Of a stretch of 64,000 nt of DNA, positions 43,464-52,825 are shown one piece after another (position 1 is the first letter of the stretch; every line of letters starts with the position of its first letter). Origin of the DNA: JBOGCH01 sp051656645. GTDB taxonomy: Bacteria; Bacteroidota; Bacteroidia; Bacteroidales; Marinifilaceae. The stretch is taken from assembly GCA_051656645.1 (NCBI GenBank), contig JBOGCH010000020.1, forward strand, positions 62,001 to 126,000, given 5' to 3'. The translations under genes and the position numbers were made by a program. The notes beneath the pieces were generated by a model. The model was not told where the DNA came from. It saw only the letters and a list, made by a program, of their open reading frames with translations, and did no database searches.

Positions 43464-46400
43464 GCGCTGTCACTTTTCGTTTACGCGAAGATAGTCTGTC
43501 ATTTTTATATGCCCAATAAAAAAGCTGTGGAGTTACGGTAAAAGATAATAACATACATATAACTATTCCTCCCACAATCATTATAGCTAACGGCTTCTGA
43601 ACTTCCGACCCCATGCCGTTGGATAATGCTGCTGGCAATAGCCCTGTTGCCCCCATTAATGCAATCATCAATACAGGACGTATGCGTTGTTTTACAGCAT
43701 GATTTATTGCATACCTCAAATCATGTGTCATAAGTAGTCCATGTTTCATATTAGCAATAAGTAAGATACTGTCTATGGATACTATTCCAAATAAAATAAT
43801 AAAGCCAATACCTGACGATATTCCAAATACTGTTCCGGTTACCCACAAAGATATAAACCCACCCACAAATGCATAGCTCATAGTAGAGGCAGCAACTACG
43901 GTATCTTTAACATTCCCAAAATTCAGATACAGTAAAAACAGAATGGAAAGTAACGCCACCGGAACAATTAAAGACAATCTTTTTATGGCTCGATTCTGAC
44001 TCTCAAACTCCCCCGACCACTCCATCTTATTCTCCGTATTAAGTTGTACCTGCTCCTCCACGCGTTTTTGTGCTTCTCTAATAGTAGATCCCAAATCCCG
44101 GTCCCGTATACTGAATCCTACACCTATGTACCTACTGTTTCCATCTCTATAAATAAAAGCAGGTCCGGATTTAAATCCAATATCTGCAATCTCTCGCAAG
44201 GGTACTTTTGCCCCGTCCATTGTAGGTATTTGTATATTGCCAATCTTTATCTCGTCATCTCTATAAGGTTCGTCATATCTAACAACAATGTCAAACGTCC
44301 TTTCGCCCTCGTAAAAGCTTGATGCAGCTTTTCCACCTATGGCCATCTCAATTACTGCCTGCGCGTCGGCTTTAGACACAGCATATGTAGCCATGCGCTC
44401 CTCCAGCAACTGTATTTGTAACTCAGGCAAGCCAATGCTCTTAAATACGTTAACATCCTCTACACCGCGAATATCCTTAATGGATGCAGCTGTTTTTCCC
44501 GCAATCTCCTCTAGCTCATACAAATCGTTCCCAAATATTTTAATTACTAACGCGCTCTTTACGCCTGCCACATACTCCTCTACATTATCTTGAATGGGCT
44601 GACTAAACGCCAAGTTCATACCCGGAAATAGCGTAAGAGCCTCACTGATTTCCTCAATGAGTGCATCCTTACCAATATTGCGCGTCCACTCATTGTCCGG
44701 CTTTAACTCAATGTGAAACTCAATATTGAAAAAACCTGTAGCATCCGTTCCGTCATTAGGCCTACCCGTTTGTGTTAGTATAAACTCAATCTCTTCAAAC
44801 TGTTGTAAACGCACCTTCATTTGTTGTGTTAGCTCAACCGATTCGTCCAAATTTATACTGTTAGGCAATGTTGCGCGCACATAAATGGCTCCCTCATTCA
44901 TACTCGGAATAAACTCAGTGCCCCAAAAGGAGAAACGCGCAAAGCACGCCACCAACAATATGGCAAAGCCCACCAATGTTGCTCTTCTGTGTCGGCCGCT
45001 CCACTCAAAACAGTGTTCTACGCCCGTAATTAACGCTCTGCTAACCACGTTACTTGTCTCTTTTACCTCCTTGCGAAGTAGCATCTTACACATTACAGGT
45101 ACATAAGTTAACGATAGAATTAACGATCCCAATAATGCATATCCAAGAGTAAATGCTAAAGGAGAAAACATCTTGCCTTCCACCTTCTGGAATGCAAATA
45201 TTGGCGATAATGCAACCATTAATATTAGCTGTGCAAAGAAAATATGTGCCGCTACATGCTGTGCGCTTTTCTTTATAATGCCGTTCTTTGACATGCCCTT
45301 AAAGCGACTACCTAGTTGGCGGGATTTACCGGCAAGTGCCACATACACTATTTCCACAATTACCAGTGTGCCCTCCAACAGGAGTCCAAAATCCAGCGCA
45401 CCCATCGAGATAAGATTAGCAGGTAGCCCTTGTATCCTTAGCATAATAATTGCAAAAAGAAACGAAAGTGGTATCACCGTACTAACAATAAGCGTTGTGC
45501 GCCAGTTATATAAAAATAGAAATACAATAACAGTAACTAATATAATACCCTCCAGCATATTTTTCAGTACCGTTTTAACCGTAGTGTCCACCAACTTGGT
45601 ACGGTCCATAAACGGCTCTATCCTTATATCGTCAGGTAATATACGCTCATTTAACTCCGTAATCTTCTCCTTTAATCGGGTAATAACGTCGGTAGGATTC
45701 TCCCCCCGTAACATAATCACAATTCCTTGCACCACATCGTCGGTATCATTGAAACCCACTTGTCCCTGCCTAGGCTTAGCGCCCACTTCCACCCGTGCCA
45801 CTTGCTTTACACGTACGGGCGTACTGCCGCGCACCTCAATAAGGGTATTCTCAATATCCTCAACACTCTCAAGCAAACCTAAACCTCGAACAACAAAAGC
45901 CTGACTCCCTTTTTTTATAATATCGCCACCCACGTTTACATTGCTTGTGGCAATAGCTTCATACACTTGTAAGGGAGTAATTCCGTAATTATCCAATTCA
46001 GTGGGGTTTACTTTCACCTCATAAATCTTCTCTTCGCCTCCAAAACTGGCTATGGTTGCCACGCCCGGTACGCTCAGTAGTTCTCGTTGTACTACCCACT
46101 CATTAATGGCCGACACATCCTTAATGGGTAAATCACTACGCAGTATATAACGGAATATCTCGCCTGTTGCTCCAGATGGTGGCTCAATTTCCAACTCTAC
46201 ACCCTCAGGCAAGTTAAGTCCCATAATACGGTTCGATGCATATTGCTGGGCATAGAAATCCTCCACACCATCTTCAAAAAGTACATTAATCACAGATAGA
46301 CCAAATAGCGATGTTGAGCGCACATCCGTCTTCCGTGGTATTGTGTTAAGTTGCTGCGTAATAGGTAGAGTGAGAAACTTCTCTACCTCCTCTGCGCTCC

Positions 46401-46575
46401 GTCCCGGCCATTGGGCAATAACCTTTACGCGTGTATTTGTAACGTCGGGATAAGCCTCAATAGGCGTGTGCAGATAGGAATATACACCGGCTACAAACAG
46501 TACAAGCGTTAAAAACAGAACAAACAGATGATTACGCAGCGAAAATGATATAATATTATTTATAAACTTATGCAT
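43444..46575 (-). CDS. RND efflux pump, heavy-metal/CzcA-CusA type
   Basis: 1,043 residues, full length. HME-RND features: start FSLRNHLFVLFLTLVLFVAG, KVIAQWPGRSAEEVEKFLTLPI, GATGEIFRYIL, and TM4 ALDFGLLLEGTLVIVE with acidic residues D395, E401, E408. The spacing (6 and 7) matches the proton-relay trio of CzcA (D402, D408, E415), with one D-to-E change. Inner-membrane proton antiporter of a tripartite complex with the adaptor and TolC-like protein encoded upstream. Metal cation or a dication substrate is likely; metal identity unknown. Confidence 0.94.
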   Translation of the reverse strand: MHKFINNIISFSLRNHLFVLFLTLVLFVAGVYSYLHTPIEAYPDVTNTRVKVIAQWPGRSAEEVEKFLTLPITQQLNTIPRKTDVRSTSLFGLSVINVLFEDGVEDFYAQQYASNRIMGLNLPEGVELEIEPPSGATGEIFRYILRSDLPIKDVSAINEWVVQRELLSVPGVATIASFGGEEKIYEVKVNPTELDNYGITPLQVYEAIATSNVNVGGDIIKKGSQAFVVRGLGLLESVEDIENTLIEVRGSTPVRVKQVARVEVGAKPRQGQVGFNDTDDVVQGIVIMLRGENPTDVITRLKEKITELNERILPDDIRIEPFMDRTKLVDTTVKTVLKNMLEGIILVTVIVFLFLYNWRTTLIVSTVIPLSFLFAIIMLRIQGLPANLISMGALDFGLLLEGTLVIVEIVYVALAGKSRQLGSRFKGMSKNGIIKKSAQHVAAHIFFAQLILMVALSPIFAFQKVEGKMFSPLAFTLGYALLGSLILSLTYVPVMCKMLLRKEVKETSNVVSRALITGVEHCFEWSGRHRRATLVGFAILLVACFARFSFWGTEFIPSMNEGAIYVRATLPNSINLDESVELTQQMKVRLQQFEEIEFILTQTGRPNDGTDATGFFNIEFHIELKPDNEWTRNIGKDALIEEISEALTLFPGMNLAFSQPIQDNVEEYVAGVKSALVIKIFGNDLYELEEIAGKTAASIKDIRGVEDVNVFKSIGLPELQIQLLEERMATYAVSKADAQAVIEMAIGGKAASSFYEGERTFDIVVRYDEPYRDDEIKIGNIQIPTMDGAKVPLREIADIGFKSGPAFIYRDGNSRYIGVGFSIRDRDLGSTIREAQKRVEEQVQLNTENKMEWSGEFESQNRAIKRLSLIVPVALLSILFLLYLNFGNVKDTVVAASTMSYAFVGGFISLWVTGTVFGISSGIGFIILFGIVSIDSILLIANMKHGLLMTHDLRYAINHAVKQRIRPVLMIALMGATGLLPAALSNGMGSEVQKPLAIMIVGGIVICMLLSFTVTPQLFYWAYKNDRLSSRKRKVTAHENINH

Positions 46576-46578
46576 CCT

Positions 46579-47649
46579 TTATATCTCCTTTAAGCCCGAA
46601 TAGATTAATAATTGGTTCTTTACCACCACCTCTTCCCCTTGGTGTATACCTGTGGCTAAATAAGTATAATTGTTACTTGTTGCATGTGGTGTTACTTCTC
46701 GAACTTTAAACGCGTCTTCCTCACGTACCACAACATAATAACGGTTGTTATCAAATATCAGCGCATCCGTAGGTACACTTGCCATGTGCTTGTTGCACTC
46801 TCGGTTATTTACACGTACAGCAACGTTCATTTCCGGCTTTAAAGCCAGTTCCTTATTGTCCATAACGATACGTGCTTTTAAAGTCCTGTCCTCCGCATGG
46901 AACACATGCGATACATGGTTCACATGCCCATTAAATGTACGTCCCGGATAGGATACGGATGTTATCTCCGCCTCGCACCCCGGAACCACATGTTGCATAT
47001 TGGCAGCATACACATTGGCAATTACCCACACCACATCTAAGTTAGCCACGGTAAATAGTGCTTCACTCTCAGTTGTTATAGTACTCCCCACAGTGGCATT
47101 ACGTCCAATAACATAACCGCTCATGGGAGCCTGTATGGAAAATACACCATTGCCCGTACTGTTGCCATACACGCTCATATCGCTCTTAATTTTATGTATC
47201 ATGGCTTGTAACTGCTTCACGCGCGAAACAGATTCCAACATCTCCTTTTCAGAAATAATCCCATCCTTTAGCATATCGCTATACATGGTCTCCTCACGGC
47301 GCGCCACAGTAAAATCGGACTCTAATGCCACTAACTCGGCTTGCATTGCACTAAGTTCACTACTCTTAAATTCCAGCATAACCTGTCCCTTTTCAACCTT
47401 ATCGCCAAGAGCAAAGTAGGTTTTAACCACTACACCACTGCATAGAGATGTGTAATGTACCGTCCGGTCAGGATCCGTTATTACTTTACCGGGTAAAACA
47501 ACATCGTTACTAATTTGTTTGTTACGTGCGGTTACGGTATGCACCGTTGGTTTGCTTTCTTGTTCCTTCTTTATAACGTTGGGCGTCTCTCTACACCCGC
47601 TCTGTATAAGGCCGCTAATACTTAAAATTAAAAGATAATAACCTCTCAT
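46579..47649 (-). CDS. RND periplasmic adaptor lipoprotein
   Basis: 356 residues. Lipobox IQSGC (C19). Membrane-fusion fold: barrel/lipoyl pieces (VVVKTYFALGDKVEKGQVML, FSIQAPMSGYVIGRNATVGS), alpha-hairpin (about 105-155), and C-terminal beta-barrel (YVVVREEDAFKVREVTP). No His-rich metal tail. The start overlaps the tolC-like stop by 4 nt, and the RND gene starts 3 nt after. Confidence 0.93.
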   Translation of the reverse strand: MRGYYLLILSISGLIQSGCRETPNVIKKEQESKPTVHTVTARNKQISNDVVLPGKVITDPDRTVHYTSLCSGVVVKTYFALGDKVEKGQVMLEFKSSELSAMQAELVALESDFTVARREETMYSDMLKDGIISEKEMLESVSRVKQLQAMIHKIKSDMSVYGNSTGNGVFSIQAPMSGYVIGRNATVGSTITTESEALFTVANLDVVWVIANVYAANMQHVVPGCEAEITSVSYPGRTFNGHVNHVSHVFHAEDRTLKARIVMDNKELALKPEMNVAVRVNNRECNKHMASVPTDALIFDNNRYYVVVREEDAFKVREVTPHATSNNYTYLATGIHQGEEVVVKNQLLIYSGLKEI

Positions 47650-48953
47650 TGTTCACTGTTTATTAAATCGGTTCCCACGTTAAAACGCAACATCTCATAG
47701 TTTTCATAAACTTGCTTCTCGGCATTGTTCCAAGCCTCTTTGTTTGTGTGATAGGTTTCTAGGAAATCAAGAAACTCAATCATACTGATATTGCGTTCCA
47801 CCACATTTTTTAAATAACTATTTAGCATATTCTCCATCTCAACCAATAACCTGCTATTGGTGTCATTGAAAAAGAATTGGAATGATTCCGTGTAATTCCT
47901 GTAAGCCTCTGCAACCTCGTTACGCACCACTTGTTCATATTGATTTTGTAGTAGCGCACTTTGTTCCGTTGCTAATTTTGCAGCTTTTATAGCTCCTTTA
48001 TTACGGTTAAATACCGGTAACTCCATGCCTATGCCTACACCAACAAAATCCTTCCACACGCCGCCTGCTCTATCGTAGTTGACACTAATGTTTAAATCGG
48101 GGACACGCATGGCCTTTTCGTACCTTATTTGTTCCCGTTGCACACTCGTGTTTAATTTACCAATGTTGATATCGGGTCTGGAATTAAGAGCAACCGCAAT
48201 CATGTCCGATAATGATAAATAAGTAGGAACCGGGAATTGATAATTATCCGGTAGGATTGCGAGTGTACCGGTAGGTGTAATATATAGAAGGGATCTAAGT
48301 CTACTGTCTGTGGTGCTCAATTCCCGGTTTATATGGACAATAGAACTCTCTGTTTCAAAAAGGGCGCCACGCAAACGCATTACCTCACGTTGGGCAACAT
48401 TTCCACTCTTTGCCTGACGTTCATAGGCGCTAATAACATACTTTAGGTAGTCCTGTTGCTCCTCCAATAATAACTTACTACGCTGCGCATAAGTATGCTC
48501 CAATACAAGTTTGCGAAATTCCAATTTCATGTTGCGCAATAGCTCTTCAAACTGTTGTTTCGCAATCTCTTTGTTTAACAGCTCAATTGCAATGAGTTTA
48601 CTACGTTTACTTGCAAGAGATACCAGTTGACTCAATTCGGCAGAGAATTGCGCATTCTTACCAACACCTCCCCACAGTGGGGCTATCAATTCCGTCTCGC
48701 CATCGCGTTGCCTTTTGCTGCTCCAAAAGCTCACATCGTTCACTGACAGTGTTGGGTTATTCCATGCCCGCGCTTGTATTATAGCGGCATCGGCAATGTC
48801 AATATCATACTGTCCGGCCATTAACTCCAAATTGCGCTCAAGGAAAAGCGCTTCGAGATCCGAAGCGCTCATCTTGAGTGTATCCCCGGGACAATTACCG
48901 AAGGATGTTTGTGAAAGAATAAGGATAAGTATTAAGAAAAAAATTCTTCTCAT
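47646..48953 (-). CDS. TolC-family outer membrane efflux protein
   Basis: 435 residues, signal peptide (ends SQTSFG). Two OEP repeats with long coiled-coil helices (about 90-185, 300-380) and DINIGKLNTSVQREQI. Outer-membrane duct of the pump. First gene of the five-gene operon tolC-adaptor-RND-RR-HK, with TATTTTTG 77 nt upstream. Confidence 0.93.
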   Translation of the reverse strand: MRRIFFLILILILSQTSFGNCPGDTLKMSASDLEALFLERNLELMAGQYDIDIADAAIIQARAWNNPTLSVNDVSFWSSKRQRDGETELIAPLWGGVGKNAQFSAELSQLVSLASKRSKLIAIELLNKEIAKQQFEELLRNMKLEFRKLVLEHTYAQRSKLLLEEQQDYLKYVISAYERQAKSGNVAQREVMRLRGALFETESSIVHINRELSTTDSRLRSLLYITPTGTLAILPDNYQFPVPTYLSLSDMIAVALNSRPDINIGKLNTSVQREQIRYEKAMRVPDLNISVNYDRAGGVWKDFVGVGIGMELPVFNRNKGAIKAAKLATEQSALLQNQYEQVVRNEVAEAYRNYTESFQFFFNDTNSRLLVEMENMLNSYLKNVVERNISMIEFLDFLETYHTNKEAWNNAEKQVYENYEMLRFNVGTDLINSEQ

Positions 48954-49029
48954 GAATAATAACTCTCTGTTTTTAGATTAAATCACGCATATAACACATG
49001 CCACATACACACGCATTATTTTCACAATC

Positions 49030-49037
49030 CAAAAATA
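49030..49037 (-). promoter_or_regulatory. candidate promoter -7 box of the efflux operon
   Basis: Minus-strand TATTTTTG, exact TAnnTTTG; about 77 nt before the TolC-like start. No clear -33 element. Confidence 0.4.
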
Positions 49038-49153
49038 GACACCTAGTATTAACCCCATCTTAACGCTACATTAGAAGTACATTAGAAAGTGCGCGCATAG
49101 CTATACCCTTGGAGTAACTTTGGCGTTAGTTAGGTGTTAGTTAGGGGTTAGTT

Positions 49154-49264
49154 AGGTGTTTCGACAACCTTTCCACTAGGTTTCGACTAGGTTTCCACTA
49201 GTATGTACCCCCCATAGTAGTCGAAACCTAGTCGAAACCTAGTCGTAACCTAGTCGAAACCCCT
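49154..49264. repeat. long hairpin repeat with tandem arms, copy 2
   Basis: Arms 49154-49200 and 49218-49264 (47 nt, about 40 matching), loop of 17 nt GTATGTACCCCCCATAG. The right arm is four units of CTAGGTTTCGA type (reverse strand); the left arm has two clean units and one scrambled one. Flanks extend weakly: tandem GTTAGTTAGG on the left (49125-49157) and CCCTAACCAACCCC on the right. Shares unit and loop style with copy 1. Confidence 0.92.
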
Positions 49265-49602
49265 AACCAACCCCAAGGATACCCCAACCAATGATCTAAG
49301 CAAAATGGGGCGTTAATTATGCTGAAAACTGTAACATGGAAAGTAACTATGCGTTTATTCTCTATTTGGAAAATTATTTGAAGGTCCTAGTGCATATTGG
49401 AAAATCAGGAGGATTGTGTCCCATTGGAGCATTTAACTGGAGAGGGAAGTAACAAATTTGATGTATTAAGTTTATCCGTGAAATGATACGTACTGCCCGC
49501 ATGACTATGAAAGTGTTTGCAGTTGTGTTGCGAGATAAGGGAAAACTATACATTAACCGGAAAGATATATTTTTATTGTTTTTATTTTGATTAATTAGGA
49601 AG

Positions 49603-49640
49603 ACGGCATTGGTGTACGCATTACACTAATGCCGTTTTTA
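49603..49640 (+). terminator. intrinsic-terminator-like hairpin
   Basis: ACGGCATTGGTGT (49603-49615) pairs with ACACTAATGCCGT (49623-49635) with one G-U pair; then TTTTA. There is no upstream gene on the plus strand, so it would end an uncharacterised transcript. Confidence 0.65.
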
Positions 49641-49726
49641 TGTGATGAAACTGAGAATGTCTTGAACTTATTTGGAACGTATATCGTACTGTTATAAGTT
49701 TTCCGCAAGGAGTTAATCCGATAATT

Positions 49727-50911
49727 ATGAGTCAGAAATCCCTATTCCGTTTTCAAATCATATCCATCATGGTGTGCTTTTATGTTATGGGCGCTATTGA
49801 GATGGTGGGGATTGCTTCTAATTATGTGAAACAGCATTTGAATTTAAATGACACGCAAGCCAATTTACTCCCATCGCTTGTATATATATGGTTCTTTGTA
49901 TGTACTATTCCGGTTGGGATGGTGATTAAACGTATTGGCGAACGCAAAACGGTGTTGGTTAGTATGGCTGTAATGTTGGTTGCTATGATACTGCCTTTGT
50001 TTAAAACATCCTATATTGCTATGATAATTAGTTTTATTGTATTGGGAATAGGTAATGTTAGCTTACAGACTTCTCTTTATCCGTTGTTGGAAAGTAATAT
50101 TACAGGAAAAGTTTTGGCAAGACATTTAACGATAGGACAGTTTGTAAAAACCTTTTCATCCTTCTCAGCACCTTATGTTGCCATGTTAGGAGCGTTGTAT
50201 TTTATGCATTTCCTAGGTTTGGGATGGCGTGTGTTGTTTTTATTTTATTTGGTAGTTATTGGGTTTAGTATATTTCTGATAGTTGTTTCGGGAGCAAAAG
50301 CTCAGGTGCATAATGAGCAGGTATTTACTTTTAAACAATGCTTACGGTTGGCACGTAACCGACTGGTGTTACTGTCGGTTATAGGGGTAATGTGCCATGT
50401 TGGTATTGACATTAGTACCAATACGCTTGCGCCTAAATTATTAATAAATAGGTTGGGTATTGCCTTGGAGTGGGCATCCTTTGCTTCTAGTGTTTATTTT
50501 ATAGCCCGATTGGTAGGTTGTTTCTTTTGGGCAGTTTATTTGAATAAAGTGTCAAAACGTTTCTTTTTCTACTTGAGTATAATACTCATGTTTATAGCTG
50601 TTATTGGACTTTACTGGGCGCACAATACGTTCCTGCTTTATAGTTGTATTGCGTTGATTGGTTTTGGAAATGCTAATCTATTTCCGGTTTTCTATTCGGA
50701 GGCAATTCTTAGTAATCCGGAGCAAAAATCGGCCATGTCGGTGTTAATGATAATGAGTCAATGCGGAGGGGCGTTTTTTACGCTTGCTATGGGAATATTT
50801 ACGGATTTGGTGGGAATGAAGGGAGCTATTACCGTGTTATTGGTGGGAGTGGTTTATTTACTATTCTATTCGTTTACATTGCGCAAGGAAATTCGAAGCA
50901 TAGGGGCATAA
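49727..50911 (+). CDS. MFS transporter (sugar-permease-like)
   Basis: 394 residues, 12 helices. FucP-like layout: early FQIISIMVCFYVMGAIEMVG, PVGMVIKRIGERKTVL after TM2, GIGNVSLQTSLYPLLES in TM4. Bacteroidetes carriers of this group import monosaccharides, but the substrate cannot be read. No neighbouring sugar-catabolic genes. Confidence 0.88.
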   Translation: MSQKSLFRFQIISIMVCFYVMGAIEMVGIASNYVKQHLNLNDTQANLLPSLVYIWFFVCTIPVGMVIKRIGERKTVLVSMAVMLVAMILPLFKTSYIAMIISFIVLGIGNVSLQTSLYPLLESNITGKVLARHLTIGQFVKTFSSFSAPYVAMLGALYFMHFLGLGWRVLFLFYLVVIGFSIFLIVVSGAKAQVHNEQVFTFKQCLRLARNRLVLLSVIGVMCHVGIDISTNTLAPKLLINRLGIALEWASFASSVYFIARLVGCFFWAVYLNKVSKRFFFYLSIILMFIAVIGLYWAHNTFLLYSCIALIGFGNANLFPVFYSEAILSNPEQKSAMSVLMIMSQCGGAFFTLAMGIFTDLVGMKGAITVLLVGVVYLLFYSFTLRKEIRSIGA

Positions 50912-50914
50912 CAG

Positions 50915-50954
50915 ACAATCGCATCTCCGTTTTGATAAACAAAGATGCGATTGT
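50915..50954. terminator. hairpin after MFS gene
   Basis: ACAATCGCATCT (50915-50926) pairs with AGATGCGATTGT (50943-50954), 16-nt loop, weak T-run after. Between convergent genes. Confidence 0.6.
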
Positions 50955-50978
50955 ATATAATGCGAAAGGGAGACGAGA

Positions 50979-51368
50979 TTAGTCCTCCGTTTCGTATATC
51001 CATAAACCTTTTAGTTTATCTTGATAAGTAATGCTGTTTAGCGCTTTTTGAGCTTCATTGTAGGAGGTATAGCCTCCAAAAGATACAAGGTTGCGGTTAC
51101 GGCTAAAAGGAATCATCAATGCTGAGTGTCCGTCTTTATTTAGTTTTTGGGTTAAACGGATAGCATTGTCTTCAACTTTAAAACATCCTGCAATGACATA
51201 AAATCGGTATACCGGTTGTTGTACAACAGGTTCTGGTTTTGCTACAGGTTCCTCAACTTTAACAATGGGAAGTTGTGGTTTTGTTTCTACGGGTTGCGGT
51301 TTTTTCTCTCCACAAGCTTGAATACCAAGAAGGGCTAGTATAGATAGGATGTAAAGCGTTGTTTTCAT
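50979..51368 (-). CDS. SPOR-domain lipoprotein
   Basis: 129 residues from ATG 51368. Lipobox LGIQAC (C19), proline-rich linker (KPQPVETKPQLPIVKVEEP), C-terminal SPOR domain (YRFYVIAGCFKVEDNAIRL, LVSFGGYTSYNEAQKALNSI). SPOR domains bind peptidoglycan strands lacking stem peptides, often at the septum. The frame extends to 51413 but the lipobox sets the start. It lies downstream of COG3014/lpoB genes, strengthening a wall role. Confidence 0.92.
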   Translation of the reverse strand: MKTTLYILSILALLGIQACGEKKPQPVETKPQLPIVKVEEPVAKPEPVVQQPVYRFYVIAGCFKVEDNAIRLTQKLNKDGHSALMIPFSRNRNLVSFGGYTSYNEAQKALNSITYQDKLKGLWIYETED

Positions 51369-51457
51369 GTTGCTGTTATTTATCATTGTTATTGGAATGA
51401 TAAAGTTAAGCAAAAGAGTTGAGAAATATGTTTTTTAACTAAAGAAAACCACACGGA

Positions 51458-52819
51458 TTAGTGTGTGGTGTAAACTTTAAATTGTGTAATATCCGCTCTG
51501 TAAGGTATTTGGAAGGTATTTAAACCTCCGCCGGAGTAGGGGATGAATGAAATGGAGCTTCCTGATGTTTGCAATGGGATACGACTGTAACTTATTGAGT
51601 AAGGGAGTGTTTGCCAGTTACGAGTGTCCGATTTCTCGGTCATGGCATTCGCCAAACCTACGGCAAATCCAAGCCATTCATTCTGTTTTCCGGCCAATTG
51701 TTTTAGTCCTTGTTTTGTTGCAACGCGCAAAAGAGAGGTAGAGAACTCCCGTACCATGCGGTCATGTAAGGATTTAAAAGCAATGGCGTTAATGTTTTCA
51801 ACCATTTGTAGCGGATAGGTTTGGTTATTGTATTTTATGGAAGCATTGGAAATGCTAGGTTTACGTTCCACGTATTTTGGAAATGCGGCACGCACAACCT
51901 GCACATTGGCTAATGAGCTTTCATCTCCGCCCATACCAATAAAGAAAGGAAAGGAGAGTCCGTATTCCTTGTTGTTAAATACTACCATACCGTTTTTTTG
52001 CGGATCCATGGCAAAGTTTATACCCCATTCGGCCTTGTATGGAGCGGAGCCGTTCATCCACAGGAATACTAGATTTGCACTTAATGAGGAAATAGTGTTA
52101 ATGTTTAATTTAAACTGTTGGGCGTATTGATCTGCTTCGTCATATAGTCCGCTTAACTTGGCAGTACGCACCATGTCCTCTTTTAATTGTTGGGGAGCTG
52201 TTAGGCCATATTGTTTGGCATAGTCGCCTTCATAGATATTATATGCATTGCGATAGGCAATGAAGGCATTGTTGTAATCCTTGGTAGCATCGTATATCAA
52301 TCCCATAAGTAGATGCGCAAAGGCATCTTGTTGATAGCGTGATTTATGATCGGGGTATTTGTCATTGAGTTGTTTTAGCCGCATGTTAATGCGACGCACT
52401 TCGACTAGCGCACCTTCAAAATCGTTAAGAGCCAGGTAATTCAGTGTTTTATATACATTAAGCATAATAACCTCGAAATCCTCCGGTCTATATGGGCGAA
52501 CTTCGGGATTGGTTACTAATGCTGCAATCTCAGCAGCCGGTTGTCGCACCTGTTGTTCAATAAGCTGTTCGGCCTCGGTAAATACAGCATTACTCTCGGT
52601 ATTCTTTCCCATCATAAACTCAACGTAGCCAAGGTTCAGTAAATAGAGTATTCTATTTTTTCCTTTTTGTTGTTTCTTATCGCCTTTAAGAACCTTTTCG
52701 GCCAACTCGTATTGACCGCTATTTATAGCACTGTCAAATTGTAATGTACGCTGATGCCAAGTGGCACAGCCACTCAGCAATAGTGTACATAATATGATGA
52801 TAGGGAATGATGCTTTCAT
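51458..52819 (-). CDS. COG3014-like lipoprotein with TPR-type helices
   Basis: 453 residues. Lipobox LLLSGC (C18). Residues 20-220 form helical repeats of TPR type (INSGQYELAEKVL, GYVEFMMGKNTESNAVF, YNNAFIAYRNAYNIYEGDY); the C-terminal half is beta-rich. COG3014 lipoproteins accompany LpoB-type genes in other bacteria, as here (6-nt gap). Presumed scaffold in the wall-synthesis cluster; no enzyme motif. Confidence 0.8.
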   Translation of the reverse strand: MKASFPIIILCTLLLSGCATWHQRTLQFDSAINSGQYELAEKVLKGDKKQQKGKNRILYLLNLGYVEFMMGKNTESNAVFTEAEQLIEQQVRQPAAEIAALVTNPEVRPYRPEDFEVIMLNVYKTLNYLALNDFEGALVEVRRINMRLKQLNDKYPDHKSRYQQDAFAHLLMGLIYDATKDYNNAFIAYRNAYNIYEGDYAKQYGLTAPQQLKEDMVRTAKLSGLYDEADQYAQQFKLNINTISSLSANLVFLWMNGSAPYKAEWGINFAMDPQKNGMVVFNNKEYGLSFPFFIGMGGDESSLANVQVVRAAFPKYVERKPSISNASIKYNNQTYPLQMVENINAIAFKSLHDRMVREFSTSLLRVATKQGLKQLAGKQNEWLGFAVGLANAMTEKSDTRNWQTLPYSISYSRIPLQTSGSSISFIPYSGGGLNTFQIPYRADITQFKVYTTH

Positions 52820-52825
52820 ATTGAA

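Larger units (their letters stand above)
48954..49726. other. 773-bp divergent intergenic region with hairpin repeat
   Basis: Holds the tolC-operon promoter box (49030-49037), tandem direct repeats (ACATTAGAA, GTTAGTTAGG), the long hairpin copy 2 at 49154-49264, and a terminator-like hairpin at 49603-49640. Between 49300 and 49600 only short open frames exist (for example 35 codons from 49494) with no feature to support them; a small RNA ending at 49640 is possible. Confidence 0.6.

Noticed and set aside
49494..49601. 35-codon frame ahead of the orphan terminator
   Set aside because: Short, no ribosome-binding or promoter support, low-complexity C-terminus; not enough to call a gene.
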